Positions 34,201 to 43,018 of a DNA stretch of 64,000 nucleotides are shown here, one piece after another. The notes under the pieces are model-generated. The model searched no databases. It had not been told where the DNA came from and saw only the letters and a program-made list of their open reading frames with translations. The first letter of the stretch is position 1. Each line of letters begins with the position of its first letter. Source of the DNA: Cloacibacterium caeni (GTDB lineage Bacteria > Bacteroidota > Bacteroidia > Flavobacteriales > Weeksellaceae). The position numbers were made by a program, and so were the translations under genes. The stretch covers positions 2,666,001-2,730,000 of the forward strand of contig NZ_OU015319.1 in the NCBI RefSeq assembly GCF_907163125.1, written 5' to 3'.

Positions 34201-35685
34201 TTATTTGGCGTGGTTCATAATTCCATCATCTAGTTTTACTTGAAGTCCTGCCGCAATTCTCATTCCCATTTCTACATTCGCTCTAAAGAAATGACACAAT
34301 TGTCTGTTGATGATTTCATCTCTTTTCGGGCCGTCAATTTTTTTCATGTGACCAATAATATTATTGACCAAATTGGTTCTGTCTTCTTGGTTCATCGCTT
34401 TGGTGTAGAGTAGGCCTGGCTGTGTATAATGGTCGTTATCATTTTCATTTCTATCGAAATGCGCTACACGATTGCTGTCTAATTCTTCTTCAAATTTTTT
34501 GTAAGAAGGATCAGGTTTTATGTCGTCAAAACTATTAGGATGGTAGTTCGGTGCGTCTTCATAGTCTCTAGAATCTGCCATAAATCCGTCTCTTTGATAA
34601 TTATGAGTTGCAAAAGGACATCTGTTAACTTCTAATTGATGTGCATTTACACCCACTCTGTATCTGTGAGCATCCGGATAAGAAAATAATCTTCCTTGAA
34701 GCATTTTATCGGGCGAAAAACTAATTCCATCAATCAAATTACTTGGCGAAAAAGTAGATTGTTCTACATGAGCAAAATAATTTTTAGGAATTTCATTGAG
34801 TTCCATTTCACCGACTTCAATCAGTGGAAATTCTGCTTGTGGCCAAACTTTAGTAATGTCAAAAGGATTCCATTTAAATTCTCTAGATTCTTCTTCGGTC
34901 ATTACTTGTATGTACATGGTCCATTTCGGGAAATCACCATTTTCTATAGCATTGCAAAGATCTTCTTGTGCAAAATCTGGATTTTCTCCCGCCATTTTAG
35001 TGGCTTCAGCATCGGTGAAGTTTTTAATGCCTTGTTTGGTTTTTAGATGAAATTTCACCCAAATTCTCTCATTTTTATCATTAATCATCGAAAAAGTATG
35101 AGAACCAAAACCGTGCATATGTCTGTAACCATAAGGAGTTCCTCTGTCGCTCATCAAAATTAAAACTTGATGTAAACTTTCTGGATTTAAGCTCCAAAAA
35201 TCCCACATCATGGTATGAGATTTCAAGTTGGTTTTAGGGTGTCGTTTTTGGGTATGAATAAAATCTGGGAATTTTTTAGCGTCTTTGATGAAAAATACCG
35301 GTGTGTTATTTCCTACTAAATCCCAATTTCCATCTTCTGTATAGAATTTTAGCGCAAAACCTCTAGGGTCTCTTGCTGTATCTGCGCTTCCTTTTTCTCC
35401 GCCAACAGTAGAAAATCTAGCAAACATTCTACAAGTGTTTCCTACTTTAGAGAATAATTTGGCTCTGGTGTATTTAGTAATATCGTGAGTTACGGTAAAT
35501 TTTCCGTAAGCGCCTGTTCCTTTTGCATGAACGATTCTTTCTGGAATTCTTTCTCTTACAAAATGCGCTAGATTTTCTTGTAGAATAAAATCTTGCAATA
35601 AAACAGGTCCTCTTGCTCCAACCGTTTGAGAATCTTGGTGTTCAAAATACGGCATTCCTGATGAATTGGTTAGCTTCTTACTCAT
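34201..35685 (-). CDS. katA: Monofunctional heme catalase
   Basis: Breaks down hydrogen peroxide. 494 residues from the ATG at 35685 (MSKKLTNSSGMPYFEHQ); the longer frame needs a TTG at 35718. The catalytic His is in VHAKGTGAYGKFTVTHD (about residue 54), Asn in WDLVGNNTPVFFIKDA (about 127) and the heme-ligand Tyr in GRLFSYPDAHRYRVG (about 337). Clade and length fit a small-subunit (clade 3) catalase. It is divergent from an OxyR-like regulator, so induction by peroxide through OxyR is likely, though no operator could be read with confidence in the 194-base gap. Confidence 0.95.
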   Translation of the reverse strand: MSKKLTNSSGMPYFEHQDSQTVGARGPVLLQDFILQENLAHFVRERIPERIVHAKGTGAYGKFTVTHDITKYTRAKLFSKVGNTCRMFARFSTVGGEKGSADTARDPRGFALKFYTEDGNWDLVGNNTPVFFIKDAKKFPDFIHTQKRHPKTNLKSHTMMWDFWSLNPESLHQVLILMSDRGTPYGYRHMHGFGSHTFSMINDKNERIWVKFHLKTKQGIKNFTDAEATKMAGENPDFAQEDLCNAIENGDFPKWTMYIQVMTEEESREFKWNPFDITKVWPQAEFPLIEVGEMELNEIPKNYFAHVEQSTFSPSNLIDGISFSPDKMLQGRLFSYPDAHRYRVGVNAHQLEVNRCPFATHNYQRDGFMADSRDYEDAPNYHPNSFDDIKPDPSYKKFEEELDSNRVAHFDRNENDNDHYTQPGLLYTKAMNQEDRTNLVNNIIGHMKKIDGPKRDEIINRQLCHFFRANVEMGMRIAAGLQVKLDDGIMNHAK

Positions 35686-35841
35686 GATGGTTGTTTTTTC
35701 TGGATAACAAAGTAACAAATAAAAATTAAATTTTGAGAGGAAAAATTGAGAGTAGTTTTATTTATAAAATCAATTAAAAATTAGAATTCAACGCATGACG
35801 TCTATCGTGTAGAAATATTATTTTTTCTCGCATATCTTCTC

Positions 35842-35849
35842 TATATTTG
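35842..35849 (+). promoter_or_regulatory. Candidate -7 element for oxyR
   Basis: Exact TATATTTG, 30 bases before the ATG at 35880. The -33 position is T-rich without TTG. Confidence 0.5.
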
Positions 35850-35879
35850 TAATAGAATTTATAAATAAGTACCCTACAA

Positions 35880-36833
35880 ATGAATATTCAACAATTAGAA
35901 TATCTTATCGCAGTAGATAAATATAAACACTTCGGAAAAGCTGCTCAAGCTTGTTTTATTACCCAACCTACTTTAAGTGCAATGATTCAGAAGTTCGAAG
36001 ATGAGATGGAAGTAAAAATCTTTGATAGAACTACCCATCCTATTAGAACTACAGATATTGGTGCGCAAATTATTGATCAAGCAAAAGTAGTAGTAGATTC
36101 TGTAATGGAATTGAAAAACAAAGCAAGCATTTTAAACAATGTTCTTGCTGGTAGAATTAATTTAGGGATTATTCCTACCGTTTCCAGTTTTATTTTGCCA
36201 ACAGAAATTTTTGATTTTCTTTCTAAAAACCCAAAAATTGAGTTGAATGTAAAAGAAATGACCACTGAAAACATTATTAAAGCACTGAAATCAGGAGAAT
36301 TAGATGCAGGAATTATTTCTACACCTTATTCTGATGCAGAAGAGTTTTTCAGCGACTTTTTGTTCAATGAAGAGTTGATGGTGTATTCAGCAGATAAAAT
36401 TGCGAATGATAATAAAGATGAATTCATCTTGCCGGAAGATGTAGATGTGAATAAAGTTTGGCTTTTAGAAGAAGGGAACTGCTTAAGAACACAATTCGAA
36501 AATATCTGCAACCTTAAAGAAAACTCTCTGAAGCCTAAAAATTTAGATTTTATGGCGTCTAACATTAATACTTTAGTGCAAATGGTAGATAAAGTAGGCG
36601 GTTTAACTGTTTTACCAGAATTAGCAGTATCACAGCTTCAGGAAAATCAAAAAGATAAAATTCACCGTTTCAAAAAGCCTTTCCCAAGTAGAGAAATCAG
36701 CATGATTTACTACAAACCTACTTACAAACAAAAAATTCTAGACGAATTGGTGAAATCTATTAAAACTTCCCTAGAACCGAAGTTGAATTATACCCAATTC
36801 CCACAAGATTTTGTAAAAATAAAACCACAATAA
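35880..36833 (+). CDS. oxyR: LysR-family hydrogen peroxide sensor OxyR
   Basis: 317 residues. N-terminal winged HTH (LEYLIAVDKYKHFGKAAQACFITQPTLSAMI). The regulatory domain holds the redox pair EEGNCLRTQFENICNL: two cysteines with eight residues between, exactly as C199/C208 in E. coli OxyR (CLRDQ-). Peroxide would form a disulfide here and switch the factor on. It is divergent from katA, the classical target. Followed by its own terminator. Confidence 0.93.
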   Translation: MNIQQLEYLIAVDKYKHFGKAAQACFITQPTLSAMIQKFEDEMEVKIFDRTTHPIRTTDIGAQIIDQAKVVVDSVMELKNKASILNNVLAGRINLGIIPTVSSFILPTEIFDFLSKNPKIELNVKEMTTENIIKALKSGELDAGIISTPYSDAEEFFSDFLFNEELMVYSADKIANDNKDEFILPEDVDVNKVWLLEEGNCLRTQFENICNLKENSLKPKNLDFMASNINTLVQMVDKVGGLTVLPELAVSQLQENQKDKIHRFKKPFPSREISMIYYKPTYKQKILDELVKSIKTSLEPKLNYTQFPQDFVKIKPQ

Positions 36834-36841
36834 TTTTTGTC

Positions 36842-36873
36842 AAAAAGCTCTTCAAATTTTTGAGGAGCTTTTT
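36842..36873 (+). terminator. Terminator after oxyR
   Basis: 15-bp stem with one G-U pair (36842-36856 with 36859-36873) and a T-run. Confidence 0.85.
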
Positions 36874-36906
36874 TTCTAAGTATTTTGATATTAATAAAAT
36901 ACTCTG

Positions 36907-36914
36907 TAATTTTG
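36907..36914 (+). promoter_or_regulatory. Candidate -7 element for the metK leader
   Basis: Exact TAATTTTG, followed about 7-15 bases later by the start of the SAM-II-like aptamer. No clear -33 TTG. Confidence 0.55.
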
Positions 36915-36925
36915 CCCAACAAATT

Positions 36926-36977
36926 TTAGAGGAAAAATTTGGACTGATTGCAACCTCAATAAAAAATGCTAAAACAG
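36926..36977 (+). promoter_or_regulatory. SAM-II-type riboswitch upstream of metK
   Basis: P1 is GAGG (36929-36932) with CCTC (36954-36957). The loop ends in TGATTGCAA, as in SAM-II aptamers. After P1 comes an A-rich stretch and GCTAAAACAG (36968-36977), whose CAG can pair with CTG in the loop to form the pseudoknot. This order (helix, YGATTGCAA, helix, A-rich joint, GCTAAA, pseudoknot strand) is that of the SAM-II aptamer (SAM_alpha). It lies between a -7 element and metK, 75 bases before the start codon. SAM-II elements are known from Alphaproteobacteria and Bacteroidota. The match was made by eye. Confidence 0.75.
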
Positions 36978-37052
36978 ATTTCTTCTTTTTAGTTCTCATA
37001 AGGTTTGCCTTCCAATTTTTTCTGTTTTAATCCTTAAAAAGAAAATAATAAT

Positions 37053-38330
37053 ATGCCTTATTTATTTACATCTGAATCTGTTTCAGAAGGACATCCAGAC
37101 AAAGTAGCAGACCAAATTTCTGATGCGCTTATCGATAATTTTTTAGCTTATGATAGAAATTCTAAGGTCGCTTGTGAAACCTTAGTCACTACAGGACAAG
37201 TTGTACTAGCAGGAGAAGTAAAATCAGAAGCTTATCTAGATGTACAGACCATCGCCAGAGAAGTCATCAATGGAATAGGTTATACCAAAGGTGAATATAT
37301 GTTTAATGGTGATTCTTGTGGCGTAATTTCTGCTATTCATGAGCAATCTTCAGATATTAATCAAGGAGTTGATAGAAAATCTGGAGAATCTTTTGAAGAA
37401 AAAGCAAATGCTCAAGGAGCAGGAGACCAAGGAATGATGTTCGGTTATGCAACCAATGAAACCGAAAATTATATGCCACTTGCATTAGATTTAGCGCATT
37501 CTATTTTAAGAGAACTTTCAGCAATCAGAAGAGAAGGAACAGAGATTAAATATCTTCGTCCAGACGCGAAGTCTCAAGTAACAATTGAATATTCAGATGA
37601 TCATAAACCACAAAGAATAGACGCTATTGTAGTTTCTACGCAACATGATGATTTTGCAGAAGATGAAGAAATGCTTGCAAAAATTAGAAAAGACATCATC
37701 GAAATTCTAATGCCTAGAGTAATCGCTCAGCAAAAGCCAGAAATCCAAGCATTGTTTAATGACCAAATTAAATATCACATCAATCCAACTGGAAAATTTG
37801 TAATTGGTGGACCTCACGGTGATACTGGTTTAACTGGTAGAAAAATTATCGTAGATACATACGGCGGAAAAGGAGCTCACGGTGGTGGTGCTTTTTCTGG
37901 AAAAGATCCATCAAAAGTAGACAGAAGTGCTGCTTATGCAACAAGACACATTGCTAAAAACTTAGTTGCTGCAGGAGTTGCAGATGAAGTTTTGGTGCAA
38001 GTTTCTTACGCAATTGGTGTAGCAGAACCTTGTGGATTATTTATCAATACTTACGGAACTTCTAAAGTAGGAATCAATGATGGTGAATTAGCGAAAAAAG
38101 TGCAAGAATTATTTGATTTAAGACCTTACGCAATTGAGCAAAACTTGAAATTGAGAAATCCAATCTATCAAGAAACCGCAGCTTACGGACACATGGGAAG
38201 AGATTACTACGTAGGAAGCAAGACTTTCAATAAAGGTCAAAAAAATGAAATTACACTCGATAATCTAGAATTCTTTACTTGGGAAAAGCTAGACAGAGTA
38301 GAAGATATTAAGAAAGCCTTCAACTTATAA
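37053..38330 (+). CDS. metK: S-adenosylmethionine synthetase
   Basis: Makes SAM from methionine and ATP. 425 residues with [21 protein letters not shown], the ATP-binding [15 protein letters not shown], and the P-loop-like [19 protein letters not shown]. All are intact. The length is longer than the 384 of E. coli, which is normal for Bacteroidota. Preceded by a SAM-II-type riboswitch, so end-product feedback is likely. No other methionine gene is adjacent. Confidence 0.96.
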   Translation: MPYLFTSESVSEGHPDKVADQISDALIDNFLAYDRNSKVACETLVTTGQVVLAGEVKSEAYLDVQTIAREVINGIGYTKGEYMFNGDSCGVISAIHEQSSDINQGVDRKSGESFEEKANAQGAGDQGMMFGYATNETENYMPLALDLAHSILRELSAIRREGTEIKYLRPDAKSQVTIEYSDDHKPQRIDAIVVSTQHDDFAEDEEMLAKIRKDIIEILMPRVIAQQKPEIQALFNDQIKYHINPTGKFVIGGPHGDTGLTGRKIIVDTYGGKGAHGGGAFSGKDPSKVDRSAAYATRHIAKNLVAAGVADEVLVQVSYAIGVAEPCGLFINTYGTSKVGINDGELAKKVQELFDLRPYAIEQNLKLRNPIYQETAAYGHMGRDYYVGSKTFNKGQKNEITLDNLEFFTWEKLDRVEDIKKAFNL

Positions 38331-38335
38331 TCAAG

Positions 38336-38364
38336 AAACCGTTCAGAAATGAACGGTTTTCTTA
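38336..38364 (+). terminator. Terminator after metK
   Basis: 10-bp stem AAACCGTTCA with TGAACGGTTT (38336-38345, 38350-38359), GAAA tetraloop, T-rich tail. Confidence 0.88.
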
Positions 38365-38384
38365 TTTTTACAAAAATTTTCAGT

Positions 38385-38879
38385 ATGAAAGCTCTTAAAC
38401 ATATATTTTTCTTCAGTATTTTCTTCATTGGATTTCGTGCGCAATCGCAGGTTACGATTCATCCGATGGTTTTTGCAGGTTACGAATATCAAAACTCAAA
38501 CTTTGGAGAAGTTGGAGCAAGATTCATTTTTCTAAAGAACGATAATGTTCTTTACCGAGTTTCAGGTTCTGCTTTGATGGGAAAAGTAAACGGTGAATTT
38601 GCGATTTTGCCTAAGTTTCAAGGAGATATTTTATTGAACTTCGAAAAAAACGTAGATATACAGCATTCTTATTATTTTCTTGCAGGTACAGAAATTACGC
38701 CTCAATTTGTTGCACCAAAAGCAGGAATCTCCCTTTTCGGAATTATAGATTTTACTGGTGGTTACGCATTTAAGCTAGGAAATAGCCAGTTGAATGATAG
38801 AGTAATGGAAGGACTTAATTTAAATTTCACGGTTAATATTCCGTTAGTTGTTTTCAGTAAATCAAAGAAAAATAAATAA
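38385..38879 (+). CDS. Exported protein, probable small outer-membrane barrel
   Basis: 164 residues from the ATG at 38385 (MKALKHIFFFSIFFIGFRAQSQ, a signal peptide). An upstream ATG in the loop of the metK terminator is not plausible. The mature part alternates hydrophobic and polar residues (FAGYEYQNSNFGEVGARFIF, LYRVSGSALMGKV, FTGGYAFKLG), which suggests an eight-stranded barrel or similar beta structure. No family was recognised. It stands alone, 20 bases after the metK terminator. Confidence 0.72.
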   Translation: MKALKHIFFFSIFFIGFRAQSQVTIHPMVFAGYEYQNSNFGEVGARFIFLKNDNVLYRVSGSALMGKVNGEFAILPKFQGDILLNFEKNVDIQHSYYFLAGTEITPQFVAPKAGISLFGIIDFTGGYAFKLGNSQLNDRVMEGLNLNFTVNIPLVVFSKSKKNK

Positions 38880-38908
38880 TCAAATAACGATTTTTTTGAA
38901 AAATTATT

Positions 38909-38937
38909 TTGAATATTTAACATTTTTTATAAATTTG
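38909..38937 (+). promoter_or_regulatory. Bacteroidota-type promoter upstream of the second ECF sigma gene
   Basis: TTG at 38909-38911, 18-base spacer, TAAATTTG at 38930-38937. It would give a leader of about 115 bases before the ATG at 39055. Confidence 0.6.
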
Positions 38938-39054
38938 TCATACAAAACGTAAATCGAATCGCCTATTGAGCAAACTTTACTTCATTTAATAAACTGTAAA
39001 AACCAGAAATAGCTAGCTTTTGTTAGTCTGTTTCTTAATAATGAAGTTAAAGTT

Positions 39055-39645
39055 ATGGAAACACATACTGATAGTTTGCTGATTTCGAGATATCAAAAAG
39101 GCGACGAAAGCGCACTTTCTATTCTTATTTCAAGACACCAAAAAGAACTTTTCTCTTTTATTTTCTATAAATTGATGGATGAAGAACTCGCTAATGATGT
39201 TTTTCAAGATACCTTCATGAAAATCATTGTTTCCCTAAAAGAAGGAAGATATAATGATGATGGTAAATTTATTCTTTGGGCAAAAAGAATTGCGCACAAT
39301 CTTATTATAGACCATTATCGACTTAAATCTAAGCACATAAAAGTTTCTGAAACAACTTATGAAAACGAAGAGTTTTCTATTTTTGATTTGCTTAAAGAAA
39401 CTGAGGAAAACATAGAAGAAAGATTAATTACGAATCAAATTTATGATGACCTGATGAAAATGCTCGTTTTCTTACCCGAAAACCAACAGGAAGTCATTAA
39501 ATTAAGATTTTTTGATGGATTAAGTTTCAAAGAAATTGCAGAGCAAACCAACACAAGTATCAATACTACACTAGGTAGAGTGCGTTATGCACTGATTAAC
39601 ATGAGAAAAATTATGGAAGAAAATCAAATAATTTTAACGAGGTAA
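39055..39645 (+). CDS. ECF-type RNA polymerase sigma factor
   Basis: 196 residues with sigma region 2 (LISRHQKELFSFIFYKLMDE, ELANDVFQDTFMKII) and region 4 (LPENQQEVIKLRFFDGLSFKEIAEQTN, NTTLGRVRYALINMRK). No anti-sigma gene of the usual kind is adjacent. A 44-codon gene follows after 51 bases and is conserved in relatives as far as I recall, so the two may form an operon. Target genes unknown. Confidence 0.9.
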   Translation: METHTDSLLISRYQKGDESALSILISRHQKELFSFIFYKLMDEELANDVFQDTFMKIIVSLKEGRYNDDGKFILWAKRIAHNLIIDHYRLKSKHIKVSETTYENEEFSIFDLLKETEENIEERLITNQIYDDLMKMLVFLPENQQEVIKLRFFDGLSFKEIAEQTNTSINTTLGRVRYALINMRKIMEENQIILTR

Positions 39646-39696
39646 TACAATAAAGGCCAAATAGTTCCGTTCTTGTAAAAACGAATTTTTTAGCCT

Positions 39697-39831
39697 ATGA
39701 AAAATAATTACTCTCTTAAAAATCCTGTTTTGAATCCTAAGAAATCAACAGTAAATTTTTTATTAAATTTTTCTAAAAGTATAGCTGTTTTAACTTCAAA
39801 TGAAAAGAAATTTATCATTTCTAAAAATTAA
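39697..39831 (+). CDS. Small protein (44 aa) downstream of the ECF sigma factor
   Basis: ATG at 39697 to TAA at 39829-39831. The translation begins MKNNYSLKNPVLNPKKSTV and continues NFLLNFSKSIAVLTSNEKKF. The composition (basic, a single amphipathic helix in the middle, no signal peptide) is protein-like, and I recall similar short proteins next to this sigma factor in Chryseobacterium-like genomes. It could be a regulator or just a conserved small protein. No function is known. Confidence 0.6.
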   Translation: MKNNYSLKNPVLNPKKSTVNFLLNFSKSIAVLTSNEKKFIISKN

Positions 39832-39850
39832 ATAAACCGCTTATTTTACT

Positions 39851-39858
39851 TAAATTTG
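39851..39858 (+). promoter_or_regulatory. Candidate -7 element placed 6 bases before a start codon
   Basis: Exact TAAATTTG, followed by TGCCCT and the ATG at 39865. The context (TAAATTTGTGCC) is the same as at 18286. Confidence 0.55.
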
Positions 39859-39864
39859 TGCCCT

Positions 39865-40563
39865 ATGAAAAACATAAGGCACATTTTTTTTGACCTCGAT
39901 AATACACTTTGGGATCACCGCAAAAATGCAGTTCTTACCTTAGAAGAATTGTTCTCAAGAAAAGAAATTTCCGAAAAATACAACATCCTTTTTCATGAAT
40001 TTCATGCTAAATATGATGAAATTAATGAAGATTTATGGGTGAAAATTAGAGACGGAATAATAGATAAGGATTTCTTAAGAAAACATAGATTTTATGATAC
40101 TTTTCTACATTTCGGGATAGATGATGAACAGTTAGCGCAATATTTTGAGAAGCATTTCTTAGACGAAATCATCAATTTCAATGAATTGATTCCGCAAACT
40201 ATTGAAGTTTTAGAATATTTAAAAGAGAAAGGGTATCAACTTCACGTAGTTTCTAACGGTTTCCATGAAGTGACGAACAGAAAAGTAGAAAAATCTGGAC
40301 TTAAAAAATATTTCGAAACGGTAACGAGTGCAGAAGATGCTCATGCCATGAAACCAGATGAAAGAATTTTCGAATATTCCTTGAATTTAGCCAATGCTGA
40401 AAAATCTGAGTCAATATTTATTGGTGATGACTGGGTGGCAGATGTAAAAGGTGCTCAGAATTTTGGTTTAGATATTATTTTCTTTGATGCACTGAAAGAA
40501 GATAAATCTGAAGAAGGTCTGAAAACCATTCAAAATTTGGAAGAAATTAAAAACTATTTATAA
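39865..40563 (+). CDS. HAD-superfamily hydrolase (YjjG-like nucleotidase)
   Basis: 232 residues from the ATG at 39865; the longer frame would start at a TTG inside the -7 element. HAD motif I is FFDLDNTLWDH (nucleophile Asp), motif II is HVVSNGF, motif III the Lys in DAHAMKPDERIF and motif IV IFIGDDWVADVKGAQ. The cap and the N-terminal DNTLWDH resemble YjjG/5'-nucleotidase-like phosphatases. The substrate is not determined. Confidence 0.88.
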   Translation: MKNIRHIFFDLDNTLWDHRKNAVLTLEELFSRKEISEKYNILFHEFHAKYDEINEDLWVKIRDGIIDKDFLRKHRFYDTFLHFGIDDEQLAQYFEKHFLDEIINFNELIPQTIEVLEYLKEKGYQLHVVSNGFHEVTNRKVEKSGLKKYFETVTSAEDAHAMKPDERIFEYSLNLANAEKSESIFIGDDWVADVKGAQNFGLDIIFFDALKEDKSEEGLKTIQNLEEIKNYL

Positions 40564-40567
40564 AATA

Positions 40568-40597
40568 AAAACCTTTCAGATTTCTGAAAGGTTTTAT
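40568..40597 (+). terminator. Terminator after the HAD hydrolase gene
   Basis: Perfect 13-bp inverted repeat (40568-40580 with 40583-40595), 2-nt loop and a T-rich tail. An IS3 element is inserted 12 bases beyond it. Confidence 0.88.
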
Positions 40598-40647
40598 ATT
40601 ATAATTCTGTCTAGTCCTGAAATAGCGATACACAAAAAAACATCGTT

Positions 40648-41082
40648 ATGCAAGAACAACAAGAAATGCTTTATTTAAAGCGAACACAGAAAGATTACAG
40701 TTTAAGTTTAAAACTTCAAATCGTGAAAGATATCGAAGAAGGAAAACTAGGAATTACCGCTTGCAAGAAAAAGTACGGTATCCAATCACGCTCTACAGTA
40801 GTGAGTTGGTTAAGAAAATATGGTAACTTTGATTGGGAAAACCAAACACCAACCAATATGTCTAAAACACCAGAACAACGCATCATGGAGTTAGAAGCTG
40901 AAGTAAAACTGCTTCAAAAACAGAAAGCATTTTTAGAAAAACAGGCTTATGTTGCAGATAAAAAGGCCATCATTTTTGATATGATGATAAACCTTGCAGA
41001 AAAAGAGTATCAAATTGATATCAGAAAAAACTTACCACCCGAACAATCAATGACTTCCGCAGAGAAGAAAAAGAAACCCTAA
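40648..41082 (+). CDS. IS3 OrfA (HTH protein)
   Basis: 144 residues. HTH segment KDYSLSLKLQIVKDIEEGK with CKKKYGIQSRSTVVSWLRKYG, then a leucine-zipper-like helix (QRIMELEAEVKLLQKQKAFLEK) as in IS3 OrfA proteins. It ends AEKKKKP, and the A-rich AAGAAAAAG before the stop is where -1 frameshifting to OrfB would occur. Confidence 0.9.
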   Translation: MQEQQEMLYLKRTQKDYSLSLKLQIVKDIEEGKLGITACKKKYGIQSRSTVVSWLRKYGNFDWENQTPTNMSKTPEQRIMELEAEVKLLQKQKAFLEKQAYVADKKAIIFDMMINLAEKEYQIDIRKNLPPEQSMTSAEKKKKP

Positions 41083-41096
41083 TTTTTACCTGTGGA

Positions 41097-41948
41097 TTGT
41101 TTGGTTGGAATAGACAAGTCTATTATAGAAGTACAAAGCGTAGTAAAGCCTGTAGGAATAAAGCAGAACAAGTGGTGGATTTAGTGGAAGATATCCGAAT
41201 AAAGATGCCAAAACTTGGCGGAAGGAAACTGTATTTTTTATTAAGCGAACCTTTAAAAGAGCTAAAAATTGGAAGGGATAAATTTTTTAATATTTTACGG
41301 GCCAACCATTTATTAATAATACCCAAAAGGAGTTACCACGTTACCACGAACTCCCATCATCGCTTTAGAAAGCATAAAAATTTAGTGTCAGATTATCAAG
41401 TTACAAAACCCAACCAAGTTTGGGTAGCAGATATTACCTACATTGGAAATAGAAAAAACCCAAGTTATTTAAGTTTAATAACTGATGCGTATTCCAAGAA
41501 AATTGTGGGGCATCATGTTGCCGAAAACTTAACAACAGAAGGAAGTCTATTGGCATTAAATAAAGCGATAAAAAATCAGGAACCTGTTCTAAAATCAATA
41601 ATTCATCACTCAGACAGAGGATTACAATACTGTAGTGATGAATATCAAAGAATCTTAGAAAAAAACAATATTAAATGTAGCATGACTCAAAACTCTGACC
41701 CTTATGAAAATGCGGTGGCAGAGAGAATAAATGGAATTTTAAAACAAGAATTTGATATTGATAAATTTGATGTTGAAACAAAAATCAAAAGAAAAATAGT
41801 AGACGAATCAATTAAAATTTATAATGAATTAAGGCCTCATTTTTCTAATCATTATCTTACTCCGAACCAAATGCACAAACAAGAAAAATTAAAAATCAAA
41901 ACCTATAAAAACAAAAACCAAAGCAAAAACGTTTTTACTTTGGTTTAA
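41097..41948 (+). CDS. IS3 OrfB transposase (DDE integrase domain)
   Basis: 283 residues from the first possible start (a TTG); the frame is open upstream to overlap orfA and reads ETLIFTCGLFGWNRQVYY, so it is normally made as an OrfAB fusion. The DDE triad is in WVADITYIG, IHHSDRGLQYCSDEY and NAVAERINGILKQEF. The end YNELRPHFSNHYLTPNQMHK is standard. No inactivating change was seen. Confidence 0.9.
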   Translation: MFGWNRQVYYRSTKRSKACRNKAEQVVDLVEDIRIKMPKLGGRKLYFLLSEPLKELKIGRDKFFNILRANHLLIIPKRSYHVTTNSHHRFRKHKNLVSDYQVTKPNQVWVADITYIGNRKNPSYLSLITDAYSKKIVGHHVAENLTTEGSLLALNKAIKNQEPVLKSIIHHSDRGLQYCSDEYQRILEKNNIKCSMTQNSDPYENAVAERINGILKQEFDIDKFDVETKIKRKIVDESIKIYNELRPHFSNHYLTPNQMHKQEKLKIKTYKNKNQSKNVFTLV

Positions 41949-42025
41949 TTATTTATTTTTGTCCTATAATCTGTATCGGTTTTTTAGGACTAGTCATTCA
42001 TAATTCATAACTCATACTTAAAGAA

Positions 42026-42994
42026 TCACATTCCCAAACTCGCTCTCACTCTTTTTAAAGTTTCTGCGGCAATCTTTCTGGTTTTTTCTGCACCTTCTTG
42101 CAATTTAGCGTCCAGTTCAGAAAGATTGTTCATGTAATATTCGAATTTTTCTCTTTCAGTTTTGAAATTTTCAAGAATTAAATTGAGTAATTCTGTTTTA
42201 GCATGACCATAACCGTAATTTCCTGCCAAATATTTAGCACGCATTTCTGCGATTTGCGTTTCATTTGCGAGTAAAGAATAAATGGCAAAAACTTTACAAG
42301 TATCAGGATTTTTCGGTTCTTCTAGCGGGGTAGAGTCCGTTTCGATAGCCATCACTTGTTTTTTTAATTGCTTTTCTGGAAGGAAAATATTGATGATATT
42401 TCCTCTAGATTTAGACATTTTATGACCATCAATTCCTGGAACGTATTTCGTATTTTCTTGTAATTCAGCTTGTGGAAGTACGAAAATTTCTCCCATTTGA
42501 TTGTTGAATCTCGCACCTACATCTCTCGCCATTTCCAAATGCTGTAACTGGTCTTTTCCTACAGGGACGATTTCTGCATCATACAATAAAATGTCTGCCG
42601 CCATCAACATAGGATAGGTGAAAAGTCCTGCGTTTACATCTTCTAAACGGTCTGCTTTATCTTTGAAAGAATGCGCCAGTTGTAATCTAGAAAAAGGAAA
42701 GAAGCAAGATAAATACCAAGAAAGTTCACAAACTTCAGGAATATCACTTTGTCTGTAGAAATAAGTTTTTTCGGTATCTAAACCGCAAGCTAACCAAGCT
42801 GCTGCGATTTCGTAGGTGTTTTGTCTCAGTTCTTCTGCATTTTTAATTTGTGTTAAAGAGTGCATGTTTGCGATAAACAAAAACGATTCGTTTTCAGATT
42901 TTTTAGATAATTCTATGGCAGGAATGATGGCTCCCAAAAGATTTCCTAAATGTGGAGTTCCTGTTGCTTGTATTCCGGTGAGGATTCTTGACAT
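42026..42994 (-). CDS. trpS: Tryptophanyl-tRNA synthetase
   Basis: 322 residues, class I. HIGH-type motif is TGTPHLGNLLG (residues 10-20) and the KMSKS loop is GIDGHKMSKSRGN (about 190). Binding-pocket blocks PMLMAADILLYDAE and GKDQLQHLEMARD are present. It charges tRNA-Trp. Its terminator is not visible, and the IS3 element ends 30 bases past its stop codon; the convergent HAD gene terminator may once have served both. Confidence 0.96.
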   Translation of the reverse strand: MSRILTGIQATGTPHLGNLLGAIIPAIELSKKSENESFLFIANMHSLTQIKNAEELRQNTYEIAAAWLACGLDTEKTYFYRQSDIPEVCELSWYLSCFFPFSRLQLAHSFKDKADRLEDVNAGLFTYPMLMAADILLYDAEIVPVGKDQLQHLEMARDVGARFNNQMGEIFVLPQAELQENTKYVPGIDGHKMSKSRGNIINIFLPEKQLKKQVMAIETDSTPLEEPKNPDTCKVFAIYSLLANETQIAEMRAKYLAGNYGYGHAKTELLNLILENFKTEREKFEYYMNNLSELDAKLQEGAEKTRKIAAETLKRVRASLGM

Positions 42995-43018
42995 TTTGAT
43001 TAATATATGTTTTTTTTG

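Larger units (their letters stand above)
40608..41996 (+). mobile_element. IS3-family insertion sequence
   Basis: 1389 bp. Terminal repeats are TGTCTAGTCCTGAAATAGCG on the left and, on the opposite strand, TGACTAGTCCTAAAAAACCG on the right, with canonical TG...CA ends. TTC borders both ends (40605-40607 and 41997-41999) as a 3-bp target duplication. It carries overlapping orfA and orfB frames and looks complete. Different from the IS3 copy at 21.9 kb in sequence. Confidence 0.92.

Noticed and set aside
38349-38384. Earlier ATG for the exported protein at 38385
   Set aside because: It lies in the loop of the metK terminator, and the later ATG gives a proper signal peptide.
39856-39864. TTG start for the HAD hydrolase
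   Set aside because: The TTG is part of the -7 promoter box; the ATG at 39865 matches the family start.
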